Notes: generated from the letters alone by a model not told the origin. Counted from the first letter of the stretch, positions 50,287 through 60,558 are shown. The stretch is DNA of 64,000 nt from Pectobacterium brasiliense (GCF_016950255.1 NZ_JACGFN010000001.1:372001-436000), one strand, 5' to 3'. Made by a program: numbers and translations.

Positions 50287-50310
50287 GAAAGCCAGCGTCC
50301 GCTGGCTTTC
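50287..50310 (+). terminator. Terminator after the GGDEF-EAL gene
   Basis: GAAAGCCAGC-GTCC-GCTGGCTTTC is a perfect 10-bp stem followed by ATATTTTG. Confidence 0.7.
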
Positions 50311-50407
50311 ATATTTTGCGCTCGCCGCGCGGTTCACAGACTAAAAAGTGGAATCCGGATCACATTTTTTCTATAGTGCTGGCTCGTAACCCAGTACCGG
50401 ATGTCCC

Positions 50408-52153
50408 GTGCACGAAATATTTGAGATGCTCCTTGCGGTCTTCGACCGCGCCGCGCTGATGCTGATTTGTCTGTTTTTCCTGACAAGAACGCGTCAGTTC
50501 CGGCAATTACTGCAAAAAGAGCAACACTCGCCAGGAGAGCGGGTGATGGTGACGGCCATCTTTTCGCTGTTTGCGCTGTTTGGTACGTATTCCGGCATTA
50601 ATGTTGAAGGGTCGCTCGTCAACGTACGCGTGATTGCCGTGATGTCTGGCGGTATTCTCTTCGGTCCTTGGGTAGGCATTGCGACCGGTATCATTGCGGG
50701 AGTGCATCGTTACCTCATTGATATCGATGGCATCACCTCCGTTCCTTGCCTGATTACCAGTATCATCGCGGGTATTACTTCCGGCTACATCAATAAGAAA
50801 GTCAAAAAAGAACAGCAGTGGAGCATCGGGATTCTGGGCGGCATGTTGTGTGAGTCGTTAACCATGTTGCTGGTTGTGGCATGGGCGACGCCGATTGAAT
50901 TAGGGCTGGATATTGTTTCAAAAATTGCGGTACCAATGATTCTTGGTTCCGTCTGTATTGGCCTGATCGTCCTGCTAGTGCAAAGCGTAGCGAATGAAAA
51001 AGAGGTCATTGCCGCCAGGCAGGCCAAACTCGCGCTGGATATTGCACACAAGACACTGCCGTATTTCCGCAATATCAACAGCGATTCACTGACGGCCATC
51101 TGTAGGATTATTCGGACTGAAATTAATGCAGATGCGGTGGCAATAACGAACACGCAGCACATTCAGGCGTATGTGGGAATTGGGGAAGAAAAGTATAATA
51201 TCGGCCACGACATTATCAGCCCAATGACGCAGCAGGCGATTCATGACGGGAAAATCATCATTAAAAATAATGATGAACAGCACCTGACGCCAGAAATCCA
51301 TTCGATGATCGTCATCCCGCTGTGGGAACACGGGCAGGTAACCGGCACGCTGAAAATCTATTATCGCCATGCGCATAAAATTACCTATTCATTACGCGTG
51401 ATGGCCGTCGGTTTATCGCAAATCATGTCAACGCAAATTGAAGTGTCCCGCACAGAGCAACTGCGTGATATGGCAAATAAAGCAGAGCTGAGAGCGCTGC
51501 AAAGTAAGATCAATCCGCACTTTCTTTTTAATGCGCTGAATGCGATTTCCTCATCTATTCGTATTAATCCCGATACCGCGCGCCAACTGGTGATCAATCT
51601 GTCTCGCTATTTGCGCTATAACCTCGAACTGAACGACGATGCACTGATCGATATAAAGAAAGAGCTGTACCAAATTCAGGATTATATCGCGATTGAGCAG
51701 GCGCGGTTCGGTGCCAAGTTAACGGTGATTTACGATATCGACGACGATTTAGCGTACAAAATCCCCAGCTTATTAATTCAGCCGCTGGTAGAAAACGCGA
51801 TTGTGCACGGTATTCAGCCTTGCAGGGGCAAAGGAACCGTGGTGCTGTCCGTCAAGGAGCAGGGCGATAAGCTGTTGGTCGCGGTAAAAGATACGGGTAA
51901 TGGCATTAGTCAGGAAACGATGGATCGCGTTGCGCGTAACGAATTGCCAGGGAATAGAATTGGTCTGTTGAATGTCCATCATCGGGTCCGCTTGCTCTAT
52001 GGCGATGGGCTGCATATTCGCCGCCTGGAACCGGGAACCGAAATTTATTTCTACATTCCACGAGAAGATAAAATCCCGTCGGCATTGCCGGATACCGCTC
52101 AGGTGCCGCAGCCGGGATATTCTGCTGCTGAACAAACAGGAGGCAACCCATGA
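50408..52153 (+). CDS. pyrS: Pyruvate-sensing histidine kinase PyrS (YpdA)
   Basis: This 581-residue LytS-type sensor has six or so N-terminal membrane helices (5TM-5TMR family, to about residue 190), a GAF domain (about 215-360) and a LytS kinase core ([32 protein letters not shown]). It matches E. coli YpdA nearly throughout; YpdA responds to extracellular pyruvate. The start is GTG, giving the E. coli N-terminus MHEIF. The stop overlaps the pyrR start as ATGA. Confidence 0.95.
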   Translation: MHEIFEMLLAVFDRAALMLICLFFLTRTRQFRQLLQKEQHSPGERVMVTAIFSLFALFGTYSGINVEGSLVNVRVIAVMSGGILFGPWVGIATGIIAGVHRYLIDIDGITSVPCLITSIIAGITSGYINKKVKKEQQWSIGILGGMLCESLTMLLVVAWATPIELGLDIVSKIAVPMILGSVCIGLIVLLVQSVANEKEVIAARQAKLALDIAHKTLPYFRNINSDSLTAICRIIRTEINADAVAITNTQHIQAYVGIGEEKYNIGHDIISPMTQQAIHDGKIIIKNNDEQHLTPEIHSMIVIPLWEHGQVTGTLKIYYRHAHKITYSLRVMAVGLSQIMSTQIEVSRTEQLRDMANKAELRALQSKINPHFLFNALNAISSSIRINPDTARQLVINLSRYLRYNLELNDDALIDIKKELYQIQDYIAIEQARFGAKLTVIYDIDDDLAYKIPSLLIQPLVENAIVHGIQPCRGKGTVVLSVKEQGDKLLVAVKDTGNGISQETMDRVARNELPGNRIGLLNVHHRVRLLYGDGLHIRRLEPGTEIYFYIPREDKIPSALPDTAQVPQPGYSAAEQTGGNP

Positions 52154-52899
52154 AAGCCATTATTGTTGAAGATGAGTTCCTCGCGCAGCAAGAGCTGAGT
52201 TACCTCATCAAACAGCACAGTGATATTACGATTGAGGCGACATTCGATGACGGGCTGGATGTACTGAAATATCTGCAACATAACGACGTCGATGCGATCT
52301 TTTTGGATATCAATATCCCCTCGTTAGATGGCGTCTGGCTGGCGCAAAATATCAGCAAATTCGCGCATAAGCCTTACATTATTTTTATTACGGCGTACAA
52401 AGAACATGCGGTTGAGGCGTTTGAAGTCGAAGCCTTCGATTACATTCTCAAGCCGTATCATGAATCGCGCATTGTTACGATGTTGCGTAAGCTGGAAACG
52501 ACCTGGCAACAGCGACAAATGGCGCCTGCTGTTGAAACGGGCGTGCCTTCTGGTGCCCCGAGAAGTGCGCAGCACACCATTAACCTGATGAAAGACGAAC
52601 GGATTATCGTCACGGATATTAACAATATCTACTATGCGGCTGCGCAGGAAAAGGTCACGCTGGTTTATACCCGGCGTGAGGAATTCATCATGCCGATGAA
52701 TATTACGGAGTTTTGCAGTCGCTTGCCGGAAGAGTACTTCTTCCGTTGCCATCGCTCTTACTGCGTTAACCTGACGAAAATCCGTGAAATTGTGCCGTGG
52801 TTTAACAATACCTATATTCTGCGATTGAACGATCTGGATTTTGAAGTCCCGGTAAGCCGAAGCAAGATAAAGGCGTTCAGGTCATTGATGCGTCTTTAA
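52150..52899 (+). CDS. pyrR: Response regulator PyrR (YpdB), LytTR family
   Basis: This 249-residue regulator has a receiver domain (Asp53 in [13 protein letters not shown]) and a C-terminal LytTR DNA-binding domain (about 140-249; [13 protein letters not shown]). E. coli YpdB binds a direct repeat upstream of yhjX and activates it. Here the YhjX-like transporter gene is the next gene, with a matching repeat in between. It is co-transcribed with pyrS. The pyrR name here means the two-component regulator, not the pyrimidine regulator of Gram-positives. Confidence 0.95.
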   Translation: MKAIIVEDEFLAQQELSYLIKQHSDITIEATFDDGLDVLKYLQHNDVDAIFLDINIPSLDGVWLAQNISKFAHKPYIIFITAYKEHAVEAFEVEAFDYILKPYHESRIVTMLRKLETTWQQRQMAPAVETGVPSGAPRSAQHTINLMKDERIIVTDINNIYYAAAQEKVTLVYTRREEFIMPMNITEFCSRLPEEYFFRCHRSYCVNLTKIREIVPWFNNTYILRLNDLDFEVPVSRSKIKAFRSLMRL

Positions 52900-52900
52900 C

Positions 52901-52931
52901 GGCATTTCGTTCCGCGTTTCTGGCATCTCAT
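52901..52931 (+). promoter_or_regulatory. PyrR (YpdB) direct repeat
   Basis: GGCATTTCGT, an 11-base spacer and GGCATCTCAT match the E. coli YpdB motif GGCATTTCAT-N11-GGCATTTCAT at 18 of 20 positions with exact spacing. It lies 150 bp before the transporter start. Confidence 0.85.
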
Positions 52932-53081
52932 TCCCCATTCGATCAACCACTGTCAGCCCGCTTGTATACTGGCCTCAGCCCATAAGCTGACAGTGTTTTG
53001 ATGGATTTTATCTTCTCCACATCAGCTTATATTTTTTAGCGTACCGAGTGAATCGGACCAATTTGATGTAGGGGAAAGCCC

Positions 53082-54305
53082 ATGAATACCAAACCTGTTA
53101 ACCGGGGATTGATCGTCCTCGGTACCATTATCACCCAAATGGGACTCGGCACGATTTACACCTGGAGTTTATTCAACCAGCCGCTGGTGGACAAATTTGG
53201 CTGGACGCTGAGCTCCGTCGCGACGACGTTTTCCATTACCAGTTTCTGTCTGGCCTTTGCCACGCTGTTTGCTGGTAAATTTCAGGAGCGTATTGGTCTG
53301 CGCCGCTTAACGATGATCGCCGGTATCGCACTGGGTGCGGGTCTGATGGCGAGTGCAGTAAGCCCGTCGCTAACGCTGATTTATCTGCTGATGGGTGTGG
53401 TTGTCGGTTTTGCTGACGGCACGGCATACATCACGACGCTGTCCAATCTGATCAAATGGTTCCCTAACCGGAAAGGGCTGATTGCGGGCATTTCTGTTGG
53501 TGCCTTTGGTACCGGAAGTCTGCTGTTCAAATACGTAAACAGCTTTTTGATTGCGGAAGTCGGTGTGTCAGAAGCCTTTTTCTACTGGGGCATTATCGTC
53601 ATGGCGATGATTTTGGTTGGTAGTTCACTGCTGAAAGAACCCGCTGCGGTGCCGGTTCAACAGGCTGCGGTTCAGGGGCAGGCGCGTGATTTCTCGCTGG
53701 CTGAAATGTTGGCGACCAAAGAATCGTATTTGCTGTTTATTATCTTCTTCACCGCGTGCATGAGCGGCCTGTATTTGATTGGCATTGTGAAAGATATCGG
53801 CGTGCAAATGGCCGGAATGGATATGGCAATGGCGGCCAATGCCGTGTCTGCGATTGCGATTTTTAATACCGTCGGACGTATTGTGCTTGGCGCACTTTCC
53901 GATAATGTCGGACGCATGCGGGTGATCAGTTTTACCCTGTTCGTGACGATCCTGGCGGTGTCAGTAATGACATTCCTGCCGCTTAATCCGCTTCTGTTCT
54001 TTACCTGTGTCAGCGCTATTGCCTTCTGTTTTGGTGGCAATATCACGGTGTTCCCGGCGATTGTTGGCGACTTCTTCGGCCTGAAAAATCACAGCAAAAA
54101 CTACGGCGTGATTTATCAGGGATTCGGTATCGGTGCATTGTCTGGCTCGTTTATTGCCGCTCAGCTTGGAGGCTTTCAGGCTACCTTTATGGCCATCATC
54201 ATTATGTCTGTCGTTTCGCTGCTGATCACCCTGTGGGTTAAACCACCGAAACATCAGCCGATTGCTGCTTCAATGCGTACGGATATGGCGCACGCACAGA
54301 GCTAA
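53082..54305 (+). CDS. yhjX: YhjX-like MFS transporter
   Basis: This 407-residue major-facilitator protein has 12 predicted helices and resembles E. coli YhjX, a pyruvate-linked transporter controlled by YpdAB. Shared segments include GTIITQMGLGTIYTWSLFN, LSNLIKWFPNRKGLIAG, FFTACMSGLYLIGI and FFGLKNHSKNYGVIYQGFG. In E. coli yhjX is unlinked to ypdAB; here sensor, regulator, operator and target are together. Substrate pyruvate or a related organic acid is inferred. Confidence 0.9.
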   Translation: MNTKPVNRGLIVLGTIITQMGLGTIYTWSLFNQPLVDKFGWTLSSVATTFSITSFCLAFATLFAGKFQERIGLRRLTMIAGIALGAGLMASAVSPSLTLIYLLMGVVVGFADGTAYITTLSNLIKWFPNRKGLIAGISVGAFGTGSLLFKYVNSFLIAEVGVSEAFFYWGIIVMAMILVGSSLLKEPAAVPVQQAAVQGQARDFSLAEMLATKESYLLFIIFFTACMSGLYLIGIVKDIGVQMAGMDMAMAANAVSAIAIFNTVGRIVLGALSDNVGRMRVISFTLFVTILAVSVMTFLPLNPLLFFTCVSAIAFCFGGNITVFPAIVGDFFGLKNHSKNYGVIYQGFGIGALSGSFIAAQLGGFQATFMAIIIMSVVSLLITLWVKPPKHQPIAASMRTDMAHAQS

Positions 54306-54429
54306 TTGAATACCGTGGCGGGCAGTCGAAGGGCTGTCCGCCACAACGCTTTCTGACATAAGGCTTTTTTGCCACACGATTTCCCCTCGCTTACCTGCTG
54401 AAATATCGCGATACAGTTCATCACTTCCC

Positions 54430-54447
54430 CGGTCATCTACGTGTCAC
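54430..54447 (+). promoter_or_regulatory. PhoB-box-like site before the ugpB-like gene
   Basis: CGGTCATCTACGTGTCAC keeps the GTCAT and TGTCAC repeats of a Pho box with correct 11-bp phasing. It lies 68 bp before the ATG. In E. coli the ugp genes belong to the Pho regulon. Match is partial. Confidence 0.4.
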
Positions 54448-54514
54448 AGGCGAACCCTAGCGTCGTTATCAGCACGCCTTTTTCCTAAAAACAAATCGTA
54501 CCGGAGAAAACATC

Positions 54515-55852
54515 ATGATGATTCGGTTTAGGTTCACGTCTGTTTCTTTGATGCTGTTAAGTATGGTTTTGCTCATTCCGTTGTCTGCCCAGGCGGCGGT
54601 TGAGCTGACGTTTTGGCATAGCATGGACAGCAACCTGAACACGGAATTAATACGGCTGGTTAACCGGTTTAACGAATCTCAGACGGTGTACCACGTTGAA
54701 CCTATCTACAAGGGCAGCTATGAACAGACGCTGGCCGCTGGCATTGCCGCTTATCGCACGGGTAACGCGCCGGATATTTTGCAGGTTTATGATGTCGGTA
54801 CACCGAATATGATGCACAGCGGGGCGATTATCCCTGTGTTCGATCTGTTCAATCAGGTTGGTATCGATAATGACGAAAAAGCCTTCTTGCCTGCGGTGGG
54901 GCTGTTTTACAGCGATAGCCAGACCGGACACCTGATTTCCCAACCGTTTAACAGTTCCACCCCCGTTCTCTACTACAACAAAGATGCGTTTAGTAAAGCG
55001 GGGCTCGATCCTGATAAGCCGCCACGCACCTGGAATGAGCTGGCGTACGACGCGATGCGGCTGCGCGAGAGTGGAATGCCATGCGGTTATACGAATGCAG
55101 GGCAGCAGGGCTGGATATTACTGGAAGCCTTTAGCGTCTGGAACGGATTGCCGATTGCGACGAAAAACAATGGCTTCGATGGTGTCGATGCGCATCTGTT
55201 GGTGAATGGTCCGTTGCAGGTCGCCCACATCACCCAGCTTGCGGAGATGATGAAGAAGAAGGCGTTCAGCTATTTCGGCCGCAATGATGAAGGTACCACA
55301 CGCTTTTATAACGGTGATTGCGGCATATTGACCACCTCATCGGGTGGGCTACGCAAGATTCAGAACTATGCCAAATTTCACTACGGTGTAGGCATGTTGC
55401 CTTACAGCGAAGAAGCGAAAGGCGCGCCGCAGAATACGTTCATCGGAGGGGCAAGCCTTTGGGTCATGAAAGGGAAAGCAGCATCGCATTATCAAGGGAT
55501 CGCTGAATTCCTGCATTTCCTCGCGCTGCCGGAAAATGCCGCCGAATGGCATCAGATGACGGGCTATCTACCGGTGACACAACCCGCTTACGAACTCACG
55601 CGCGATCAGGGATTTTATGCCCGATACCCCGGCAGCGATATTGCGTTGAAACAACTCACTAATAAACCGCCACTGCCTTATACGCGCGGGTTCCGCTTGG
55701 GCAACATGCCACAAATTCGCACCATCATGGATGAAGAACTGGAAAAGGTCTGGGCAGAGCAAGAAACGCCGCAGCAGGCGCTGGACAATGTGGTTTCGCG
55801 GGGCGATCTCCTGTTACAGCATTTCGCGCAGTCGGTTTCCCGTCATTCGTGA
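54515..55852 (+). CDS. ugpB: UgpB-like glycerol-3-phosphate binding protein
   Basis: This 445-residue periplasmic binding protein has a signal peptide (cleaved near AQAA, residue 28) and strong likeness to UgpB ([50 protein letters not shown]). UgpB binds glycerol-3-phosphate or glycerophosphodiesters for the UgpAEC importer. No ugpA, ugpE or ugpC is present here, so it must use a transporter encoded elsewhere or be a paralogue. Start is one of two adjacent ATGs after GGAG. Confidence 0.87.
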   Translation: MMIRFRFTSVSLMLLSMVLLIPLSAQAAVELTFWHSMDSNLNTELIRLVNRFNESQTVYHVEPIYKGSYEQTLAAGIAAYRTGNAPDILQVYDVGTPNMMHSGAIIPVFDLFNQVGIDNDEKAFLPAVGLFYSDSQTGHLISQPFNSSTPVLYYNKDAFSKAGLDPDKPPRTWNELAYDAMRLRESGMPCGYTNAGQQGWILLEAFSVWNGLPIATKNNGFDGVDAHLLVNGPLQVAHITQLAEMMKKKAFSYFGRNDEGTTRFYNGDCGILTTSSGGLRKIQNYAKFHYGVGMLPYSEEAKGAPQNTFIGGASLWVMKGKAASHYQGIAEFLHFLALPENAAEWHQMTGYLPVTQPAYELTRDQGFYARYPGSDIALKQLTNKPPLPYTRGFRLGNMPQIRTIMDEELEKVWAEQETPQQALDNVVSRGDLLLQHFAQSVSRHS

Positions 55853-55882
55853 TATTCCCCGTTTATTTGGAGCTTTCGACTG

Positions 55883-56731
55883 ATGACAAAGCACAATAAA
55901 GGTATGACTCAGAGTGTCATCGCGGCGCAAAATGCGACAGTTCTGGCCGTCGCACATCGCGGCGTTTGGGCATCGGCACCGGAAAATTCGCTGGCAGCGC
56001 TACACGAGGCGATTCGTCTGGGCGTTGATATCGTGGAGATTGATACGCAATTGACGGCTGATAGCCACGTTGTCGTGATTCATGATGATACGCTCGATCG
56101 CACGAGCGATATGAGCGGCTGCATTGGTAAGATGACGCTGGCGGAGATTCGTCAGGCTCGTCTACGCGGGAGTAATGGTGGTTCTGCATGGCCATTGAGT
56201 AACGAAAAAGTCCCGTTGCTGTATGAAGTTCTCGAAGAGGCACGAGGACGTATTGTCATCAATGTGGATGTCAAACATGAACACGAATTTGGTGTGATCG
56301 CCCGCGATATTCGTGATAAAGGCCTGAGTGCTGGCGTGATCATGAAAAGCCCGGTTGATCTTGCCTCTGCCCGTTTTCCCATTGCCTCGCCGTCGCGGGA
56401 TACCCAGGTGCCTTATATGCCGATGATCCACCTAAAACGGGGGAAAACCGTCGATATTTTGCGACAGATTGATGATATTGGCGTCGGTATTGTGGAGGCC
56501 AATTTTGATCATATTGATGCGGTGACCGAAGCCTATGCCGAGTTTCAACGGCTTGGAGTACGGATTTGGGTGAACACGCTGGATTGCTCGCATTCGCTCG
56601 ACTATAGCGACACGCGAGCCTTAGCCGAACCTGACGCCGTATGGGGCACATTAATTCGTGCGGGAGTGGGGGCGATTCAGGTGGATCACGCTGCCGAATT
56701 TATCGAGTTTCGGTCAACGTTGTCGCGCTGA
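55883..56731 (+). CDS. Glycerophosphodiester phosphodiesterase
   Basis: This 282-residue GDPD-family enzyme hydrolyses glycerophosphodiesters to glycerol-3-phosphate and an alcohol. The catalytic segments HRGVWASAPENS, VEIDTQLTADSHVVVIHDDTLDR and VNVDVKHE are present. It has no signal peptide, so it acts in the cytoplasm like UgpQ. It lies 30 bp after the ugpB-like gene, so they probably form a two-gene operon. It aligns better in size with longer GDPDs than with E. coli UgpQ (247). Confidence 0.88.
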   Translation: MTKHNKGMTQSVIAAQNATVLAVAHRGVWASAPENSLAALHEAIRLGVDIVEIDTQLTADSHVVVIHDDTLDRTSDMSGCIGKMTLAEIRQARLRGSNGGSAWPLSNEKVPLLYEVLEEARGRIVINVDVKHEHEFGVIARDIRDKGLSAGVIMKSPVDLASARFPIASPSRDTQVPYMPMIHLKRGKTVDILRQIDDIGVGIVEANFDHIDAVTEAYAEFQRLGVRIWVNTLDCSHSLDYSDTRALAEPDAVWGTLIRAGVGAIQVDHAAEFIEFRSTLSR

Positions 56732-56894
56732 CATATCAGGATTGACAGCAGGCAGGATGCCGCTTTCCTTTTGAAAAGTGTAAAGTTATGTGGATTTAGT
56801 AACTGAAAAGTTAAGAATGCTTGAAAATGCCACGGCAACCCATACGATGTATGAGTGCAAACTTTATCTTTCTGCAAGAGGAAATCAGACCTTT

Positions 56895-57776
56895 ATGATG
56901 CGTATTGCGCTTTTCCTGATCACCAACCTGGCGGTGATGTTGGTTTTCGGGCTGGTACTCAGCCTGACGGGAATTCAGTCCAGCAGTGTCCAGGGCTTAA
57001 TGATTATGGCTGGGCTGTTTGGCTTTGGCGGTGCGTTTGTTTCACTGCTGATGTCTAAATGGATGGCGTTACGGTCCGTTGGCGGTGAAGTCATTGAACA
57101 ACCACGTAACGAAACTGAACGTTGGCTGATAGAAACGGTTCGTTCACAGTCACAGCAGGCTGGGATCGCGATGCCACAGGTGGCAATCTACCACGCACCT
57201 GACATCAATGCGTTCGCGACGGGAGCCCGTCGTGATGCTTCGCTGGTGGCCGTGAGTACTGGTTTACTGCAAAACATGAGCCGTGACGAAGCGGAAGCCG
57301 TTATCGCGCATGAGATTAGCCACATCGCGAATGGCGACATGGTGACCATGACGTTGGTTCAGGGGATCGTAAACACCTTCGTTATCTTTATCTCTCGTCT
57401 CATCGCGCAAGTCGTTTCCGGTTTCCTGTCCGGCAACCGTGACGAAGGTGAAAGCAGTAACGGTAACCCGTTGGTTTACTTTGCTGTCGCTACCGTGCTG
57501 GAATTGGTGTTTGGTATTCTTGCCAGCATCATCACCATGTGGTTCTCACGCTACCGTGAATTCCATGCGGATGCCGGTTCAGCCAAGCTGGTGGGGCGTG
57601 AGAAAATGATCGCTGCACTGCAACGCCTGAAGACCAGCTATGAGCCGCAGGAAGAGAGCAGCATGATGGCTTTCTGCATTAACGGAAAATCAAAATCCTT
57701 CAGCGAACTGTTCATGTCACACCCGCCGTTGGATAAGCGTATCGAAGCGCTGCGCTCCGGCGAATACCTGAAGTAA
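56895..57776 (+). CDS. htpX: Membrane metalloprotease HtpX
   Basis: This 293-residue M48 zinc protease degrades misfolded inner-membrane proteins. It has N-terminal helices (about 5-55), the zinc motif HEISH with the third ligand in FHADAGSAK, and two further helices between them. The ATG at 56895 gives the exact E. coli length. In E. coli it follows prc; here it restarts the conserved order toward kdgR and yebO. Confidence 0.97.
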   Translation: MMRIALFLITNLAVMLVFGLVLSLTGIQSSSVQGLMIMAGLFGFGGAFVSLLMSKWMALRSVGGEVIEQPRNETERWLIETVRSQSQQAGIAMPQVAIYHAPDINAFATGARRDASLVAVSTGLLQNMSRDEAEAVIAHEISHIANGDMVTMTLVQGIVNTFVIFISRLIAQVVSGFLSGNRDEGESSNGNPLVYFAVATVLELVFGILASIITMWFSRYREFHADAGSAKLVGREKMIAALQRLKTSYEPQEESSMMAFCINGKSKSFSELFMSHPPLDKRIEALRSGEYLK

Positions 57777-57808
57777 TTTACGATATTATCTTCTACCGTT
57801 ATCTTCCC

Positions 57809-57828
57809 AAAGGCCCATTCGGGCCTTT
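57809..57828 (+). terminator. Terminator after htpX
   Basis: AAAGGCCC-ATTC-GGGCCTTT lies 32 bases after the htpX stop. Confidence 0.7.
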
Positions 57829-57921
57829 GTTATTTCTGCGTTTATTGCTTCATCGCTCTTACGTTTTCTCCGCTCGAATGTTTTCATTAGATCTGAAACT
57901 GGTGGTGAAAATATGAAGAAT

Positions 57922-57938
57922 GTTTTATAAAATAAAAC
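57922..57938. promoter_or_regulatory. Palindrome upstream of the ogl KdgR box
   Basis: GTTTTAT-AAA-ATAAAAC is a perfect palindrome in the 354-bp htpX-ogl spacer. It could be a second weak KdgR-type site or simply AT-rich chance. Confidence 0.35.
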
Positions 57939-57952
57939 CACGATCACGGAAA

Positions 57953-57971
57953 AATGAAACATTGTTTCTAT
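57953..57971 (+). promoter_or_regulatory. KdgR box of ogl
   Basis: AATGAAAC-ATT-GTTTCTAT closely matches the KdgR palindrome (AATGAAAC-N3-GTTTCATT), differing only near the right end. In soft-rot bacteria ogl is repressed by KdgR and released by KDG. Confidence 0.85.
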
Positions 57972-58130
57972 AATGCCGATATAACAGGCGTCTCGCGTGA
58001 GATTGGTGGCCTGATTTTTGAACAACTGGTGTCGGGATGACCGATTTATCGGGCGATCGAAATGTCAGGTTATCGAAGAGTATGCGCGTGTGGCGTCAGA
58101 TTCTTCATGATAAGTTCTAAGGATTTACGG

Positions 58131-59297
58131 ATGGCCAAAGGTAACAAGATCCCCCTAACGTTTCATACCTACCAGGATTCAGCAACCGGCACCGAAGTTG
58201 TGCGCTTAACCCCGCCCGATGTTATCTGCCATCGCAACTATTTCTACCAGAAGTGTTTCTTCAATGACGGCAGCAAGCTGCTGTTTGGTGCTGCATTTGA
58301 TGGCCCGTGGAATTACTATCTGCTGGATTTAAAAGAGCAGAGCGCCACGCAGCTGACGGAAGGCAAAGGTGACAACACCTTCGGTGGCTTCCTGTCTCCG
58401 AATGACGATGCGCTGTATTACGTTAAAAATACGCGTAATCTGATGCGTGTCGATCTGGCTACACTGGAAGAGAAAACGATTTATCAGGTGCCTGACGATT
58501 GGGTCGGCTACGGTACCTGGGTTGCCAACTCCGATTGCACCAAAATGGTCGGTATTGAGATCAAAAAAGAAGACTGGAAGCCACTGACCGATTGGAAAAA
58601 ATTCCAGGAATTCTATTTCACCAATCCTTGCTGTCGTCTGATTCGCGTCGATTTGATAACGGGCGAAGCGGAGACTATCCTTCAGGAAAATCAGTGGCTG
58701 GGTCACCCAATCTACCGTCCGGGTGATGACAACACCGTGGCTTTCTGCCATGAAGGTCCACATGACCTGGTTGATGCGCGTATGTGGTTCATCAATGAAG
58801 ATGGCACCAATATGCGTAAAGTGAAAGAGCATGCGGAAGGCGAAAGCTGCACCCACGAATTCTGGGTTCCAGATGGCTCAGCGATGATTTACGTCTCTTA
58901 CCTTAAAGACGATACCAATCGCTACATCCGCAGCATCGATCCGGTTACGCTGGAAGATCGCCAACTGCGCGTCATGCCGCCGTGTTCTCACCTGATGAGT
59001 AACTATGATGGTACGCTTCTGGTGGGTGATGGTTCCGATGCGCCGGTCGACGTGCAGGACGATGGCGGTTACAAAATTGAGAACGATCCGTTCCTGTATG
59101 TTTTCAATCTGAAAACAGGCAAAGAACATCGCATTGCACAGCACAATACATCCTGGGACGTGTTGGAAGGCGACCGTCAGGTTACTCACCCACATCCTTC
59201 CTTTACGCCGGATAATAAACAAGTTCTGTTTACTTCTGACGTAGATGGAAAGCCTGCGCTGTATCTGGCGAAGGTCCCTGATTCAGTCTGGCACTAA
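58131..59297 (+). CDS. ogl: Oligogalacturonate lyase
   Basis: This 388-residue cytoplasmic polysaccharide lyase (PL22) converts short pectin fragments to 5-keto-4-deoxyuronate. It folds as a seven-blade propeller. Residues His287, Gln350, His353 and His355, reported as the metal ligands of the Yersinia enzyme, occur at these same positions (CSHLM, RQVTHPHPSF), with histidines 207 and 211 near the reported base. The ATG at 58131 has AAGGA eight bases upstream. A KdgR box precedes it and kdgR itself follows. Confidence 0.96.
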   Translation: MAKGNKIPLTFHTYQDSATGTEVVRLTPPDVICHRNYFYQKCFFNDGSKLLFGAAFDGPWNYYLLDLKEQSATQLTEGKGDNTFGGFLSPNDDALYYVKNTRNLMRVDLATLEEKTIYQVPDDWVGYGTWVANSDCTKMVGIEIKKEDWKPLTDWKKFQEFYFTNPCCRLIRVDLITGEAETILQENQWLGHPIYRPGDDNTVAFCHEGPHDLVDARMWFINEDGTNMRKVKEHAEGESCTHEFWVPDGSAMIYVSYLKDDTNRYIRSIDPVTLEDRQLRVMPPCSHLMSNYDGTLLVGDGSDAPVDVQDDGGYKIENDPFLYVFNLKTGKEHRIAQHNTSWDVLEGDRQVTHPHPSFTPDNKQVLFTSDVDGKPALYLAKVPDSVWH

Positions 59298-59309
59298 TAA
59301 TACTAATAA

Positions 59310-59344
59310 ATCCGCGTCACATTTTATGGCGCGGATTATTTTAA
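59310..59344 (+). terminator. Terminator after ogl
   Basis: AATCCGCG-N13-CGCGGATT is followed by ATTTT. Confidence 0.7.
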
Positions 59345-59511
59345 AATATTTTCTTACATATTATTTTATTAAGTCTCTGACGCGGTTATTTCTCAAACTT
59401 AACTTGATTATCGTTATTGCTCCATTGCCATAATCAAAGCGTTCCCTTTATACTAAAACCATTGTTCTATTTTTTTTAAAACAAAAAAACCTGAGTAGGG
59501 TAACCACAAAA

Positions 59512-60303
59512 ATGGCTATTGCAGATTTAGATAAACAACCCGATTCCGTGTCGTCCGTTTTAAAGGTTTTTGGTATTTTACAGGCATTAGGTGAAGAGAG
59601 AGAAATTGGTATTACCGAGCTTTCTCAGCGAGTCATGATGTCCAAGAGTACCGTTTACCGCTTCTTGCAGACGATGAAATCCCTGGGCTATGTTGCGCAG
59701 GAAGGTGAATCAGAGAAATATTCGCTGACGCTCAAGTTGTTTGAACTTGGGGCTAAAGCATTGCAGAACGTAGATTTAATCCGCAGTGCGGATATACAGA
59801 TGCGTGAGTTGTCTGCACTAACGCGGGAAACGATCCACCTTGGCGCGTTGGATGAAGACGGCATCGTTTATATCCACAAGATTGATTCGATGTATAACCT
59901 GCGTATGTATTCACGTATTGGCCGCCGCAACCCGCTGCACAGTACCGCAATTGGTAAAGTGCTGTTGGCATGGCGCGATCGCAGCGAAGTGGAAGAGGTT
60001 TTATCGACCGTCGAATTTACTCGCAGTACGCCACACACGCTGTGCTCTGCTGAAGCGCTTCTCGACCAATTGGATGTCGTGCGTGAGCAAGGCTACGGAG
60101 AAGACAACGAAGAGCAAGAAGAAGGGCTGCGTTGTATCGCCGTGCCAGTATTCGATCGCTTTGGCGTGGTGATTGCGGGCCTCAGTATTTCTTTCCCAAC
60201 GATTCGTTTTTCAGAAGAAAACAAACACGAATATGTCGCTACGCTGCACACCGCAGCCAGAAATATCTCTGAGCAAATGGGCTACCACGATTACCCTTTC
60301 TGA
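59512..60303 (+). CDS. kdgR: Pectin-catabolism repressor KdgR
   Basis: This 263-residue IclR-family repressor has an N-terminal winged helix (SVLKVFGILQALG, MSKSTVYRFLQTM; about 10-80) and a C-terminal effector domain that binds KDG (GRRNPLHSTAIGKVLLAW, EEGLRCIAVPVFD). In Pectobacterium and Dickeya it represses pectate lyases, pel-associated genes and ogl. It lies directly after its target ogl. The upstream 210 bp contain AT-rich sequence but no convincing KdgR site for self-control. Confidence 0.97.
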   Translation: MAIADLDKQPDSVSSVLKVFGILQALGEEREIGITELSQRVMMSKSTVYRFLQTMKSLGYVAQEGESEKYSLTLKLFELGAKALQNVDLIRSADIQMRELSALTRETIHLGALDEDGIVYIHKIDSMYNLRMYSRIGRRNPLHSTAIGKVLLAWRDRSEVEEVLSTVEFTRSTPHTLCSAEALLDQLDVVREQGYGEDNEEQEEGLRCIAVPVFDRFGVVIAGLSISFPTIRFSEENKHEYVATLHTAARNISEQMGYHDYPF

Positions 60304-60322
60304 TATTCGCTATCAATGCCTG

Positions 60323-60349
60323 AGCCTGTCCTTGCCGACAGGCTTTTTT
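60323..60349 (+). terminator. Terminator after kdgR
   Basis: AGCCTGTC-CTTGCC-GACAGGCT followed by TTTTT. A 73-bp repeat unit starts at the next base. Confidence 0.85.
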
Positions 60350-60422
60350 ATGGTGAGCCATCCCTTGTTGCCACCCTGCGGGCCGTCGCAAGCGACGTTG
60401 AAAAACGTTCCCCACATTTTTT
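60350..60422. repeat. Single copy of the 73-bp unit
   Basis: This copy has exactly the unit length of the array at 7.75 kb. It keeps the CCGTCGCAAGCGACG hairpin and the GTTGAAAAACGTTCC segment, but its first hairpin is changed to GGTGAGCCATCCCTTGTTGCC. Confidence 0.88.
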
Positions 60423-60558
60423 ATTTTTGCACCAATACGATAGCGATGCGCATCAACACGATGTGAATAACGGATAGGGTTGGGTATCGAACTTGGCTAT
60501 GCCACGGTGGTAAGATAGCCACAGGTACCTGTCATAAGTGGTTATAAGTGGAGTCGTT

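Noticed and set aside
59430..59511. A KdgR box for self-regulation upstream of kdgR
   Set aside because: AAAAC and GTT segments are there but the palindrome is broken, and the region is generally AT-rich.
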